Positions 14,565 through 14,702 of a stretch of DNA of 14,702 nt are shown one piece after another. Made by a program: the position numbers and the translations under genes. Numbering within the stretch: the stretch's first letter is position 1; every line of letters starts with the position of its first letter. The DNA comes from JBOFCS01 sp051646185 (lineage in GTDB: Bacteria; Actinomycetota; Actinomycetes; Mycobacteriales; Mycobacteriaceae), in the NCBI GenBank assembly GCA_051646185.1, contig JBOFCS010000120.1:1-14702 (forward strand), given 5' to 3'. The notes under the pieces are model-generated. The model saw nothing but the letters and a program-made list of their open reading frames with translations, did not search any database and was not told the origin of the DNA.

Positions 14565-14702
14565 ACCACTGCTGCTGCACTTGTTGATAGACCGCCCAGG
14601 CCTTATCAATATTTTTATGATCAGATGCAGCGATGACTGCTTGCTCAGATATTTGGGCAAATTCACTGCATTCAGTTGAATTGGCGATCAGCCAGTCCCT
14701 AA
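14500..14702 (-). CDS. Unrecognised protein, C-terminal 66 residues (runs off the right edge)
   Basis: An open frame enters from the right edge on the minus strand and ends at TAG 14500-14502. The visible part contains EFAQISEQAVIAASDHKN, then a Trp/Gln-rich amphipathic helical region with AWAVYQQVQQQWFSAAY and LRAWQWAQESGW. I do not recognise a family. It looks coding because codon choice and amino-acid composition resemble the neighbours and the region after 14564 has no other candidate. It is convergent with the DUF402 gene and overlaps its last 65 bases. In related genomes coaE lies on this side of the DUF402 gene, but this segment does not resemble the CoaE I know. Confidence 0.5.
   Translation of the reverse strand, partial: RDWLIANSTECSEFAQISEQAVIAASDHKNIDKAWAVYQQVQQQWFSAAYLRAWQWAQESGWKADN

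Noticed and set aside
1..14702. Mobile elements, CRISPR arrays, tRNA genes or an embedded genomic island
   Set aside because: No transposase or integrase, no regularly spaced repeats, no cloverleaf sequence, and the gene order is the conserved core order of the group.

Overview
The window reads as a piece of core chromosome from a Corynebacterium-like member of the Mycobacteriales, with roughly balanced base composition. The evidence is the gene content and order (pheS, RNA methyltransferase, rplT, rpmI, infC, DUF1844 gene, uvrA, metallo-hydrolase, HelD-type helicase, usp, uvrB, DUF402 gene). This matches the infC-uvrA-uvrB neighbourhood I know from Corynebacterium and, more loosely, Mycobacterium. 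The actinobacterial-type UvrA, UvrB and IF3 sequences and an extracytoplasmic DUF732 lipoprotein agree. No species call is made.

Layout. Bases 1-2980, minus strand, carry translation genes: the 5' end of pheS (the gene runs off the left edge), a SpoU/TrmH-type rRNA methyltransferase, rplT, rpmI and infC. The last four form one operon transcribed right to left, with a leader of about 280 nt that contains a terminator-like hairpin. Two starts here are non-canonical: infC appears to begin at ATC, and the methyltransferase at a CTG overlapping the rplT stop. Bases 2990-3358 hold a divergent DUF1844 gene on the plus strand. Bases 3408-6377 are uvrA (minus). Bases 6573-10132 (plus) hold a zinc metallo-hydrolase, a HelD/HelR-like RNA polymerase-associated helicase and a small DUF732 lipoprotein. 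A bidirectional terminator separates these from a minus-strand universal stress protein. Then come a SCO6745/HTH_67-family gene and uvrB, closely spaced on the minus strand. A DUF402 gene diverges from uvrB, and the last bases hold the 3' part of an unrecognised minus-strand ORF.

How the genes relate. UvrA and UvrB form the damage-recognition part of nucleotide excision repair. They flank a HelD-like protein, whose family strips stalled or rifampicin-bound RNA polymerase from DNA. IF3, L35 and L20 are the classic autoregulated translation operon, and the leader, the intergenic hairpin and the ATC start fit control at several levels.

No mobile elements, CRISPR arrays, tRNA or rRNA genes were seen. 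I found no convincing wholly new system. The points worth a second look are the unusual starts, the RNA structures of the infC operon, a 30-bp perfect palindrome inside uvrA that makes both strands encode the same nonapeptide, and several operator-like inverted repeats at promoters.
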